Below, one piece after another: positions 24,379 to 35,268 of a stretch of 64,000 bases of DNA. The stretch lies in contig CM074189.1 of the NCBI GenBank assembly GCA_037179385.1, positions 22,021,020 through 22,085,019 of the forward strand, written 5' to 3'. The position numbers and the translations under genes are program-made. The DNA comes from Holothuria scabra (lineage: Eukaryota; Echinodermata; Holothuroidea; Aspidochirotida; Holothuriidae). How positions within the stretch are numbered: position 1 is the stretch's first letter; each line of letters starts with the position of its first letter. Under the pieces are notes generated by a model. The model did not search any database. It worked only from the letters and a program-made list of their open reading frames with translations, and was not told the origin of the DNA.

Positions 24379-25669
24379 CAGTGCCGGATTGACCATTACG
24401 CAAATAAGGCACAAGCCTTGTGGGCCAGGAGAAAATGATGGGCCATCAAAAGTTGGACTGCAATATTATTTATACTCTACTTTCTGGTATTAGGCCAGAA
24501 AACTGGGAGACATTCTACTTTTAGAGTTGTGGCAGAGTAACGACACGAAAGATTTTGTGCCTGCGGCCATCGGATGTTCTGATTTATGCTAAATGTTTTC
24601 GTGCAGCACATAGTATTATTTTATCCGATCTAGCGGACCTTTGATCTAGCAGGATTCTCCCACAAAAGCCCCTAGAGAACTGCAATCCTGGCCAAAAATA
24701 TACATGGGACAGTCCCCGCTCCCCCTTTTCAATGTTGAAACTTTCTAAATTTCAGTTCGGAAAACATTGAAATAGGGAGAAGGGGAATTTGGAAGACCGG
24801 GGAAACTATTTGATAGATGTTGCTACATATGTGCCAAAGAGTCCCATCATTTTGGCTAGGATTGTAGACTTCAGTGCTGTGATTGAAGAGTTCGCGGTCG
24901 TGAAAGCACGGAAAGTTCAGCTCTTATACTAACGGCAAAGGTAAGGCTTGTTATAGATAAACTGATAATGTTATAACCACAGGCGCCCATCACGATAAGT
25001 ATTTTTTCCAACAGTTTTGTTGCGTTAAAAAATAATATTCATATGGAGGATGTAATATTCAATATCAGGCCAAGCACATTGTTGTGTTGTTCTCCCCGAA
25101 ATTCCAGAAAGATTGGGTCAAGCTTTTTACATTTTTTTCTGTCTTACCAAATGCTCAATTTCTGTCATTGTCGTAATATTTAAGTCAACGTTTCTTTCAA
25201 TTGGACTTATTTTAAAACTAACAGTTTAACACTGAAATATGGGACAACCCAAAATAGACGATCTATATCGAATTTGGTTCCTTCCCCAGTCTGTAAACTG
25301 TAAGGTCACCACCGCACTCATTGCGATTTCGATCGAAATACCGGCCATGTCAATTTTCTATTTCAAGGGCAACATAACATTTATTGGGTGGGTGGGGGGG
25401 GGGGGGGTTGCGACATGTTGTACTGTTATAAACGGCAATGAATGTTTTTTAGTTATTGGAAAAATACTACGCCTGTGTTTTATAAAGCTGTATGCTACTA
25501 ACATAGGAGAGAGCAAATAAACGGTGTAGACCAGTTACCATTGAATGAGTAATCACGGTAGCTGGGGTTTTTACATTTTGCAATAACTACCATGGGGTAC
25601 ATTCAATTTACATGTTTTGGAAATTTACAAAATGTGCCTTGAGGCCAGACGATGCTTAATCCGGCACCG
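24379..25669. mobile_element. hAT-like element, 1.29 kb, perfect 8-bp duplication
   Basis: The left end is CAGTGCCGGATTGACCAT and the right end is ATGCTTAATCCGGCACCG, inverted repeats apart from two or three positions. The flanks are AGTCTTCT at 24371-24378 and AGTCTTCT at 25670-25677, an exact 8-bp target duplication. Termini of the CAGTGCCGGATT type are widespread in animals as hAT-like elements, to my recollection. There is no transposase frame. A smaller MITE sits inside at 24683-24864. Confidence 0.85.
24683..24864. mobile_element. CAATC-type double-hairpin MITE, copy 1
   Basis: The ends are CAATCCTGGCCAAAAATATA and CATTTTGGCTAGGATTG. A second, internal inverted pair (CCCCCTTTTCAATGTTG and AACATTGAAATAGGGAG) lies inside. 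This two-level design is shared by six other copies in the window. Confidence 0.7.
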
Positions 25670-25872
25670 AGTCTTCTACCTAAATATTACTACTGTCAAA
25701 ATTTTGAACTTTTGCTGCTGTTTTTGCAGTGGTTGCTATCAGAAGTTAAAAGTATAAAGGGCAAATTTTTTCTAATCTAGCAGAACAAAAAAAGTTGTCT
25801 TAATTGTCTTCTCTTTATAACTCCTATTAATTTAGAGAAATTCCTCGATAACGCGAGTCTGAAATATTGCCT

Positions 25873-26067
25873 ACACTCCGCGACAAAAGTTAATGAAACA
25901 AATCAGCATACCCGCTCCCCTTGTCAATGTTGGCTACAACTTTTTAAATATCAGCTACGACACAACATTGAAAGGGGGGGGAGAGGTGGTTTCAAACGAA
26001 GTTTGAGAGATCGTGGGTGCATTTTGTCACCGTACCAGCCATTTTGCTTCATTTGTTTTGTCGAACG
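25873..26067. mobile_element. CAATC-type double-hairpin MITE, copy 2
   Basis: The outer ends are GCGACAAAAGTTAATGAAAC and GCTTCATTTGTTTTGTCG. The inner pair is CCCCTTGTCAATGTTGGC and CACAACATTGAAAGGGGG. The interior shares TTTGAGAGATCGTGGGTGCA with copies 3 and 4. Confidence 0.7.
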
Positions 26068-26177
26068 CCTTTACAAATGTCGGTAACTGCACACGCGTGA
26101 CCGTGAATATCAGCGTGAAAGCAAAATGCGGGCAAATGGCAACTTCGTTTGAAGAGTGTGTGTGTGTATGTGCGTAG

Positions 26178-26190
26178 GGGGGGGGGGGGC
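26178..26190 (+). repeat. Pure G run
   Basis: One of more than ten pure G or C runs of 10 or longer in the window. It follows a short GTGTGTGT tract. Confidence 0.9.
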
Positions 26191-26809
26191 AAGGAAAGTG
26201 TTACAGAAAAGCTCAGGTGTTAACGGATATGTACAATTTACTGGAAAGGTGCAACTCAGAATCATACATACTAAAATGCCTATTTTATTATCTCATCCAA
26301 CCGTAGGCCTAAGATGGAGTTGAATATACAGTTATTCCGTACATGTTTTACTTGTTCATCTCGGCCAATCTATAAAGTTTTGCGCTAATGGGCCGTATTA
26401 GAAACAAGTTCGAATACAGAACAACCACAAAAAATTTTACCTAAAAGATGTATAATAATACAGGCACGCAATATTTGCAAGTTATTGTTCGAGAAGTTTT
26501 ATTAAATTTTTGGCAAATGCTTGCATTTCGAATTATCTTTAGCCCTGACTAAAATGACTTGGGACACCTCATAAGTCCACAGGCTTTTTGTTCTAATTTT
26601 GATTTGTTTTTTGCGTGCTCTTCATTTGAGACGCCCTCGTTCTTGCGGAACTCCATGCATACATTGCTTTTCCTTTACACTTTTGTTCACCCCACAAACA
26701 GCTTGCTTTCAACGGAGGTTTTTACTTTACCGTCCGGTACAGAAAATAGCTCAGCTGACGCCAGATCTTTTCCAACTATTTAAGTGTATCTTTATCGCTT
26801 GCCCTTATT

Positions 26810-27350
26810 GGTTCCTTGCGGTAGCAAAGGAACCTATGTAGTCAGGTTGGCGTGTGAGTGTGTGCGTGTGTGTGCGTGTGTGACACCTGCTTTGGTACGC
26901 TCTAACTCAATAAGGGAAGGTTGGATGGAACTTGGATTTGGTACATAGATTCGTCATAGGGAGGGGGTGTGCCCTATTGTTTTGAGGGAAGGTCACAGGT
27001 CATTTGGGGTCACCATAGGTCAAAAACTAAAAACCTTCTCAACACGATATTTCTAGGTAGGAAACTTGGATACATGTCATACTTGGAGTGTGTGGATGTG
27101 TTATGGTGTTAGGATGAAATTGGTTATGTTTGGTGAAGGTCAAGAGGTCATCTGGGGTCACCAGGTGTCAAACACTGAAATACGTTGTAACACAGTATTT
27201 TAAGGTAGAAAGGACAGATTTCAAATCAATGTGTGTTTGGTTAAGGTCAAAGGTCATCAAGGTCACTGGAGGTCAACCGCTGGAAATGTTATATAGAAAA
27301 TCTTGTAAGCTAGATAAAGATAGGTTCAATAGATTTTTTATCTCACCTGG
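26810..27350 (+). repeat. AGGTCA-rich dispersed repeat, plus orientation
   Basis: It starts with the hairpin GGTTCCTT...AAGGAACC (26810-26834), followed by a GTGTG tract. It then has repeated AGGTCA words, such as AAGGTCACAGGTCATTTGGG and AGGTCAAAGGTCA at 27244-27256, the latter a perfect direct repeat with 1-base spacing. It ends near TTTTTTATCTCACCTGG. A reverse-orientation relative with TGACCTTTGACCT lies at 47846-48640. The half-site resemblance to nuclear-receptor elements is seen in sequence; any regulatory role is inference. Confidence 0.65.
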
Positions 27351-27359
27351 TTTTGCATG

Positions 27360-28740
27360 CTCACACACCCAAACACCTTAGAAATTTTGCCTTTACGTTC
27401 ATTCAGTAATGATTCCTTCAGGTTTTACACATATTTTGGATCATTCAAAGTTTTAAGAGGGCAATAACTGAAATCTGTAGATTTCACTGAGTACAGGTCA
27501 CTCTGCATTAAACTGGTCTCTCTTCCAGTGGAAGCAATGCATGGATTATACAGTAATACAGTATGTCTCTTTAATACTGCTGTACTCTGTGGGGTAAACT
27601 AATCCTCATTCTATTATCACACCCCATTAATCACCTGCTTTCTGCTTAACTGCTGAATAAACCCTGTTTTCTGTGTAGAGATAGCAAACAGGACAAATGG
27701 TAGATTGTTTTAAAGTAATAGCAAGTTTTATTTAAGAGCAGGTAAAAATAACTTGCGAGAGAAATACAAGGGGTCTTTTTCTCTTGCTGACCACATTGTG
27801 TATTGTTAATTGGGGATAATATCAAGTTTGATTACAAGCATAAAAACATATGAGGTAGTGTTTTTAAAGGATCACCAAGCATTATACAAGTTGAATGTAA
27901 GTAAGGCCACAAAAAGTTAATCATTGATTTTATGTAATATTAGTACTAAAATACCTCTTGTGAAGATGTTACAAACATTCAGTATAGGCTTTTGCTTAGC
28001 TCTATTTCGGAGACTGGTTGTACAGTTCTTATAATATCCAGCAAGGAACCACAGTGCCCATTGGGCTCTTATACAAATATGTCTTTCATATTTCATGAAA
28101 TGACCACGCAAACATGCTCTTCTTGTAAAGAAGAGTTGTTGTGTAAATTCAGTAGTCTTAATTTTGTAAGGCTCTTGAGAAAAAAAAAACGAAGAAAATG
28201 GTAAACATAAAATTTCAGTAACCAGCAGCTCGTGTATAGAGATTACAATGTAAACGAATTTAAAACCGTTGTAAATAAATGTACATAAAGTAAAATAACT
28301 GATTTTCCTTGAACGAGTATATCCCATTCTTAATATGTCATGTATTATGATTCGGCCAAAAATGTCGAGACATAAAAGAATACCCCACCCGCTACTCCAC
28401 CCAAATGAACATCATAACATTTTGTACTTTTCTCCACGAACCTGTGGAATTTGTTTACAACACATTGACTGGTAGCTCTGTATTCACAACTCTCGTATGA
28501 ACCTTCCCGCCCTCATTTTGTAGCAAGTCAATCATACCAAATGAACACCCTTCTCCTTACTGCAGCCTCAACTCCCCATCCCTTGTGGTATCTCCAGACC
28601 AAATACAAATTTATTGTTTCGAATATGTACCTCCAGCATGAATAAGTTCTTTTAATATTCTTCTTGTGATACAAAGACTCGATGATTTCATCGATGTGGG
28701 TGTGACCTTTAATATTCAAATCACAAGTGATAGAAAGAGA
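27360..28740. other. No gene recognised
   Basis: Unassigned DNA. The longest minus-strand frame (136 codons, 27917-28327) has no motif, is rich in Phe/Ile/Cys like random AT-rich sequence, and lacks a supporting context, so I do not call it a gene. Confidence 0.4.
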
Positions 28741-28746
28741 TGACAC

Positions 28747-28772
28747 CCCCCCCCCCCCCACACACACACACA
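28747..28772. repeat. C run followed by (CA)n
   Basis: A C14 run leads directly into ACACACACACACACA, a compound microsatellite. Confidence 0.9.
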
Positions 28773-28930
28773 AATATCTCTTAGAGCCTTTCTTTGGAAA
28801 CTACCGTTCAAGATTGACACACCGCAATTATTAATCGTGCCCCTTCCCTTTTCTCCGTTTTTGGCAGCCAGTGCAATTTAACTTTACTGTCTTCCCATAT
28901 ACTCTCTATGATATCTACATGTACCAGAGA

Positions 28931-29124
28931 CACGCCCCGACAAAAGTAAATGGTACAAATCACCTTCCCCGCTCCCCTTTTCAATGTTGGCTACAACCTT
29001 TTAACTATCAGCTACGACACAACATTGAAAAGGGCCAGATGAGGTTTCAAGGGAAGTTTGACAGATCGTGAGTGCATTTTGTCACCGTATCAGCCATTTT
29101 TTTCATTTGTTTTGTCGGGAATTT
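28931..29124. mobile_element. CAATC-type double-hairpin MITE, copy 3
   Basis: It starts CACGCCCCGACAAAAGTAAA and ends TTCATTTGTTTTGTCGGG. The inner pair is CCCCTTTTCAATGTTGGC and CACAACATTGAAAAGGG. It is directly followed by copy 4 in the same orientation, a tandem pair. Confidence 0.7.
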
Positions 29125-29319
29125 CACTCTCCGACAAAAGTAAATGTAACAAATCACCTTCCCCGCACCATTTTCAATGTTGGCTACAACCTTGTAACTA
29201 TCAGCTAGGACACAATATTGAAAGGGGGAGAGAGGGTGTTTCAAGTGAAGTTTGAAAGATCGTGAGTGCATTTTGTCACCGTACCAGGCATTTTGTTTCA
29301 TATGTTTTGTCGGGGATTG
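29125..29319. mobile_element. CAATC-type double-hairpin MITE, copy 4
   Basis: It starts CACTCTCCGACAAAAGTAAA and ends TGTTTTGTCGGGGATTG. The inner pair is CCATTTTCAATGTTGGC and CACAATATTGAAAGGG. It is very similar to copy 3, so it may be a tandem insertion or local duplication. Confidence 0.7.
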
Positions 29320-29394
29320 TCGGAACCTAAATCAACGGAACAGTATGTGTTATATCTCCATTTTTCCATGTTCTAACTTAACAGGACCCAAGCT

Positions 29395-29825
29395 TAGATA
29401 TTATTTTTAGATATATTTATCTTCTCAGATAATTACCCTTACTCCAAATTCAGATATGGGCCAGATATGAAATTCCATACATGGGCCGGATATGGATTTC
29501 ATATCTGGCCCATATCTGCTGCAGATATGGGATTTATTTTTGGGTCAGATAAAAAAATGGGCAGATATAAACTTGATCAGTGCCAAAACCAGATCTAATC
29601 CATATATGGGCCAGATAAAATTTTATCTGGATCAGGTCTTTATCTGGAACAGATATGAACCATATAATGCAATACCATATATGGTTTATATAAAGCTATT
29701 CCATACTGATCCCATATAAAGTAGTACCAAATATGGTTTTTATAAAGATTTACTGTATTGATCCCATATTAAGGAGACAAATATGGTGCATATACATGTC
29801 CCATATCTGGACCATATATGACTGA
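29395..29825. repeat. ATATGG/CAGATA degenerate repeat cluster
   Basis: Dense, irregular words such as CCAGATATG, CCATATATGG, TCATATCTGGCCCATATC and GATCCCATA occur on both strands over about 430 bp. No fixed period is evident. It reads like a degenerate satellite or hairpin-rich element, because ATATGG and CCATAT occur in inverted pairs. Confidence 0.65.
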
Positions 29826-30254
29826 ACCAAAATTTATTAGTGCACTATCTGTGTAAAGCGTATCAGAAGCCTTCTGAGCCAGCATAATATTTTTTTTTCT
29901 AAAAGTCCCATTGACTCTCTGGCGAAGAGCCAAGTGGCGAAAACCAAACATTTACTCCCGGAGGAGTTCTGTTCCCTTAAGGAGCTAAACGTCCCAAATG
30001 GACAAGTACGCCCTCCAAAGGGCAAACATATGTTTCCTTATAAGGATACGAATATCAGTTATCAAAAGGCTACTTTAAAATGAATAGCACGAAGTCGTGT
30101 AAAGACCAGAGGCGAGGATTTTTTTATTATTTTTTTTTTTATGGGGGGGGGGGGGGCTGCCTCGATCAGCAGCGATAGGTGTTTAAATAATGCGAAGCAT
30201 AATCGTTCTACTGTTTGCTTCCTACAAGCAAGACCCTAAACGCCCGTGGTTTGC

Positions 30255-30455
30255 TGAGTGATGTCAAGTCGAGCCGACCACGGCCTTTTTTTCCAGTTGT
30301 GGCTCACAAGATTGTTTTCCGTACTCCATTGCTTATGCGAAGCGCAACACACAACGGCAGTAGGTTCCATGTTTAGAGTCTTTGGTATACTCGACCTGGG
30401 AAGGGAACTCGGGCCTTCAGCGTGAGAGGCGGATGCCCTACCCTTATACCAAACA
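30255..30455 (-). mobile_element. tRNA-derived SINE, minus strand, second copy
   Basis: Close copy of the 21171-21398 SINE: GGTAGGGCATCCGCC, TCTCACGCTGAAGGCCC and GAGTTCCCTTCCCAGG in the head, and a GGTCGGCTCGACTTGAC tail start. The shared TA-rich (AACTAAC) tail is cut short. The extra 270 bp beyond the head is also shared with the 21 kb copy. Confidence 0.75.
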
Positions 30456-30735
30456 CGCGGGATACGTTTGGATAAAAAATCATGTTCGATGTTCACACTT
30501 GAAAAACGAAGGAGAGTATGGACACTGAGTGAAATGGAACCCATTCAAGCCGCCGTTCTCGAATTTGTTATTCGGAGGGGGTTTAGAGCTCAGAGGGGAC
30601 GAGATATACATCCACTAAACAGGAGAATCGGTACTAACAGTCTTCAAGGTTGTGATGATAAATACAGTACCATACCGTAATTAATACATAATTCCTTCCT
30701 AATATACATAACACATCAAACCCTTAGGAAGCGTA
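30285..30735 (-). repeat. Segment duplicated from 21225-21690
   Basis: Same order and orientation as the 21 kb copy, with scattered substitutions and small indels (for example GTTCGATGTTCACACTTG, GAGAATCGGTACTAACAG, ATACAGTACCATACCGTA). Confidence 0.75.
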
Positions 30736-31223
30736 AAAGTAAGGGGTGAAACAATATCCAACCAATTCTAAAATGAGGACAAGAGAATAATAACGACAAT
30801 CCTGTGAATTGAAAGTAGACCCAGAGCCATAAATTCGAACTTTAAAGCTACGATTCTTGTCAAGATTCTAAGGTGAGCGTGAACAAATTTCCATGTTCCT
30901 AATTCATTTGCTTGGTAGATATCATGCACGTCATATTCATACTTAGCAAATACTCAAGGATCCCCGGGACCTTGGTCCAGGTACCTGTAATAGCAGTGAA
31001 GTGTTTATTGAGTGTGACTTAACTGAGTTTTGTGATGGTCGGTGCATTTTGGACTCATTAGGACCCTGGGCCCGGAAATTCCAATCTACTTCCATGCTAC
31101 AATGCACTCTGACCCTTAACTCCTCAACATTTCACGACTAGTTAATGTCTACCTGTCGTGTTGCCAGGGGCATATTGTCATCCGATACCCACTTGGGTCC
31201 TTTCAGCACATGACAATGTGCAT

Positions 31224-31530
31224 TTAGTACATGAACATGTACAGTCAGTAAATATACGTAAGGAATAAGTGCACGGATGTAAGGAATCAGTACATGATCG
31301 TATAGCAATCAGTACATGATCGTAGAGCAGTTTGTACATGAACCTGTACAATCAGTACATATACGTAAGGAATAAGTAAATGTACGTAAGGAACCAGTAC
31401 ATGAACGTATACAACCAGTACATGATCGTAAGGAACCAGCACATGAACGTATACAATCAGTACATGATCGTATGCAAGCAGTACATGATCGTAAGCAGGC
31501 AGTACATGGTCGTATAGCAGTGCGTACATA
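31224..31530. repeat. 21-bp minisatellite
   Basis: About 13 imperfect units of the form CAGTACATGATCGTATGCAAG, alternating CATGATCGTA and CATGAACGTA variants. Minus-strand frames across it show the 7-residue pattern YDHVLPA; because the unit is a multiple of three the frame stays open, which explains the frames without implying a protein. Confidence 0.85.
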
Positions 31531-31685
31531 AAAGTGTAATTTTACAACAACACATGTTTTAAGATGATCATCGTTTGCGCGCATGAAGCTTCTCCGAAAG
31601 GCTCACTCGTATGGCATGCGGGAAGGGCATTGATGGCACTTTTCCCTCTAATCAAGAGTGACGTAATTTCACTCTTTTATTTTTA

Positions 31686-32084
31686 AGCCTACGTCACACT
31701 TCAGCGATATCGGATCGGATTACTATCAGATCTTTGTGAGTTTTAGCTAAAATCGCCTCCATCCATCTAAAAAAGAACTAAAAATTTGTAAATATATGAG
31801 TGGTATGAGAGGACCACGGGAATGAAATGAAAATTATTAATTTCACGACGTCACATTGATCAATAGCTTTTATCGGACTACGTGTATCCGATAAAAGCTG
31901 TCTGCGGATGTGACGTCACGGAATAATTGGTATAACTTAGAATTTCGTAGTTCTGCAACAAAATTCATACATCTACACAGCAAATTTTTGTTTCTTTTCG
32001 ACCAAAGATGGAGGAGATATTAATTAAAACTCACAAAAATCGGAGCGAAATCTGATCCGATATCGCTGTAGTGTGACCTGGCCT
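31686..32084. mobile_element. 399-bp TIR element flanked by TTA
   Basis: The left end has ACGTCACACTTCAGCGATAT followed by CGGATCGGAT. The right end has ATCTGATCCGATATCGCTG followed by TAGTGTGACCTGGCCT. They are long imperfect inverted repeats of about 35 bp. The flanks are TTA on both sides (31683-31685, 32085-32087), compatible with PIF/Harbinger target duplications. A second palindrome sits in the middle: ACGTCACATTGATCAATAGC and CGGATGTGACGTCACG around TTTTATCGGACTACGTG. Non-coding. Confidence 0.7.
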
Positions 32085-32089
32085 TTAGA

Positions 32090-33300
32090 GTGCATAATAA
32101 CCTATCACAAGACGTCAATCGTGGCAAATCATTTCGTTACTCTTTACTTAACACAACACTGCACGGCAAATTAACAAATGTGAATACAAACTCCCCTTAT
32201 TGTCCCTTTTACTTGTTTTTTTTTTAGTAACCATTATATCATTCTCATTTCTTTCGGATTTTTCTTCAGTTTCTTTGTACTTTCCGTTTCTTTTTCTTTT
32301 CTTTGTATATCTTTGTGTTTTACTTCCCTCCCTTTTTCAAAAAAAAAAAGAAAAAAAAAACAAAAAACAAATATGAGGAGGCATCACCCAGTATCCTTGA
32401 GTGTACGCCGTGTTGAATAGCTGATACATAAGGATGAGAATGCCGTGCGAATTTTTTAAATCAATAGACACAGCTTTGCGGCAAGGCCGTAAGCAGGTAA
32501 TTTTGGATGGGTGGGTGGGGGAGGTGGCAAAAGACTAGCTAAGCAGTGAACCAGCATCAATTGGCGTTGAGCGTATAGGCTTGTAAGTATGTACTTCTAA
32601 TCTTAATAACCTTCATTTTGAGCTCTTTGTTTTTTCTACATTTTTTTCTTTTTAAGAAAGGATCACTATAATAAGAATAAGCAAACTTGAATAGAAGATT
32701 ACCAGATAAACCGGATGCACCTCTACAATACCTCAGAATATTCTAGTTTTTCGGGCAAAACTTAGCTCAAGACTTTATGAAGGACTATTTTTTTTTGTAA
32801 GCTGCCCTAGTGTTTCGTGAATTTTTGGATTTGTTATATTTGACGTCATAAAAATTGTGATTATGATGTTGTTTACGTTCAGGGCAATTTGGGCACGCTT
32901 ACAAGTTTTTTTTTTTTTGCAATCAAAATCATTCACTTCTTTAGCTTTCCAAGTTTGATAGACCCCTGTCTGAAGTTAAGGTCTTGCAGAAATGAGAGAG
33001 ACCAATCTGGTCCCCGCCGGTCTCACTTCGTAGATCTGTGGGAGATAAAAATAGGTCAAAGTGCCAATTGGTTACTCAAAATGCAAACTTAACGAGACCG
33101 ACAAAAGGGCAGGTTTTAACACATTGTCTGGACATACAGCTCAAACAAAAACTTGTTCACCTCTTTTAAAGTGTATCAGTGATCACGTTCAAGTCAAAGG
33201 AGGTAATAACCGAAATTGTTATAAATATATGAAAGTTCTACCTAGTACTGTAATAATGGACTCTTAGCATCACCTGATAGAGCCAACAATATCTTGTTAA
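32090..33300. other. No gene recognised
   Basis: Contains A-rich and T-rich simple tracts (32220-32370), a G-rich repeat end near 32485-32525, and unassigned DNA. No convincing frame. Confidence 0.4.
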
Positions 33301-33304
33301 ACAG

Positions 33305-35202
33305 ACGTAGGGGAACCTTCATCTACAGGCCCACGGTAAAAGATGTGGGCCTGATAAACTTAGTCACCCAGACGATCTTCTTTATTTTGCTTAGAAGACC
33401 AGATTCTTCAAGGAAACTCACAATTCTGAATTTTCCTTACAAAATTGGACGAGAGGCTGTTCCTGTGCATGCAGTGCCCAATGGTCTGCCATCTGGCCTG
33501 ACTCGACAGCCAAATTCTAGCAACGGTAATGAAAATCAGCCATGTTTTCAGCTACACATAATGATAAACAGTATTTTGAGAATGTCTCTCCACAAGAATG
33601 ACTGAAAATTTATTTGAAGCCACCTTGTAACGTGAAATATTTTCAATACGTTGGAAGGGAAACCATAGTCTGAAGCTTGGGCAGTCACGTAGAAAATTTC
33701 ATCTATTCAGTGGACCTTGCAATTGAGTACAACGAATTAGATTCTTAATATATGAGTAAAAAACCATTAGTATGTTTTCAATTCCGTTGCATAGTTCCCC
33801 CGAAAAGAGGCAAGACCATTACATCTAATTGTAGAAGTACCTTTTATCTGGTAATTTTCTGATCACTCAGCAAGTTGGGTTTTTTTATTGAAGTAAAACT
33901 TTCATTTCAAAGGAAAGCGCAAACTAACGACTGCTTCATTTCTAATTACAAGTCTGGGAAACGCCATTTCCGGCTGTCAGATATTTTAACAGTTTTCTGT
34001 ACGTTCCGCGCCAATAGTGGTGGCGCTCCGCTTAGTGAGTATTTTGGTCGAACAGATTACTGAACAGAACAATGCATTGCCTGTAAAATTATTCTTCGTT
34101 TTGGGGCAGTATTATGAAGTGAAAATTTTCTTACGAAAGAAAGCTCAAAATAATGACTGCTTTGTTTCTAGTTACGAGCTCGGGAAATATCATTTCCTGC
34201 TGTCTCGGAGTTCTCAATTTTCAAAAATTTCTGTGCGCTCCACTTAGATAGGCTTTCGAGCGGGATTACATTTTTTCGGACAAAAAATACAATTCTGTCC
34301 CTCCCAAACTGAAAGGCTCCCGTGCGTCTATGCCACTGTATACAATATATAACATCATGCATATGGGAAGCCAAACTTTTTCCGCGGGAAAATTTTGCAA
34401 TATGGTCCGAGGGCCTTAATCTGAATGATGATATTTGGTAAACCCCAAGAAACTGCAGATCGCCCCTACTTGATTTCTCTCATAAGAATGGTAAGATTCT
34501 TCCATAAAATCTGTCATAAAATTGCAATTTTCTCCAACATAAGCTTTAGATTGTTAAAAGTGGCAAAATTTTCCAGTTTCGATGGATAGTCCGTACAACC
34601 GTGACAAATAACCAAAGCCAACTCTGTTAATCACTCCAACATTCTACCTAATTTTGCTCTTGATAGGCATATCACTTAGTAAAAACCCCAATTTTTTCAT
34701 TATAATCTTACTGAAACACCAAATTTTCTTTCATTAAAACCCAAAATTTATCCAATAAAATAAGCTCTTAATTTTCAAACCTTCGTTCAAAACAGTTAAA
34801 ACCTTTCCGAGCGAACTAATCGTCTCGTCTTGAAGCCTTAGTACGTAGGGCTAGTATGATTAAATATGTAACCCCAAAAGAATTTCAGCTGTCACCTGTG
34901 TACAGTTTTTTATTTTGCCCATATGAAGGACAGATTCCTCAATAAACACCCCATTTTTAATGTTCTTTACAAAAGCCAAATTTCTTTCAAAAATTGTAAA
35001 CGTTTTCTTTAAAATAAACTCCACATTTTTAAGTATTTGTTAAAAAGAAAGACAAAATTTTCGGTTCGCTACGTGCGCCTCAAATTCTGCCAAGTCACGT
35101 CCCACCGGGACTAACTCATCTCCTTTGTCGGGGCTTTGAAAAGCTGGCCCCCTGTCGGGGAGGCTTGGCCCCCCTGTCGGGCAAATCCTGGCGCCACCCC
35201 TG
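33305..35202 (+). repeat. Long dispersed repeat, copy 1 (hAT-like right end)
   Basis: Colinear with 62478 to the window end over at least 1.5 kb in the same orientation. Shared anchors are CGTAGGGGAAC/CGTGGGGGAAC at the start, AAACTCACAATTCTGAATTT, TCTGCCATCTGGCCTG, GGCAGTCACGTAGAAAATTT and ATGGTCCGAGGG. Its right end is GGCGCCACCCCTG; the other copy has the matching left end CAGGGGTGGCGCCAG at 62177. Copy 1 therefore lacks its left end. It includes two GCGCTCCGC-type units (34010-34050, 34230-34260). Confidence 0.7.
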
Positions 35203-35268
35203 TAAACAGTGCGCAACGACCCACAATATCACCTGAAACCGCATCGCTTCATTGCATAGAATTATGAC

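Noticed and set aside
27917..28327. 136-codon minus-strand frame
   Set aside because: No motif, composition like random AT-rich sequence, no splice or promoter context.
31287..31584. Periodic Cys- and Val-rich peptides on the minus strand
   Set aside because: Explained by the 21-bp minisatellite.
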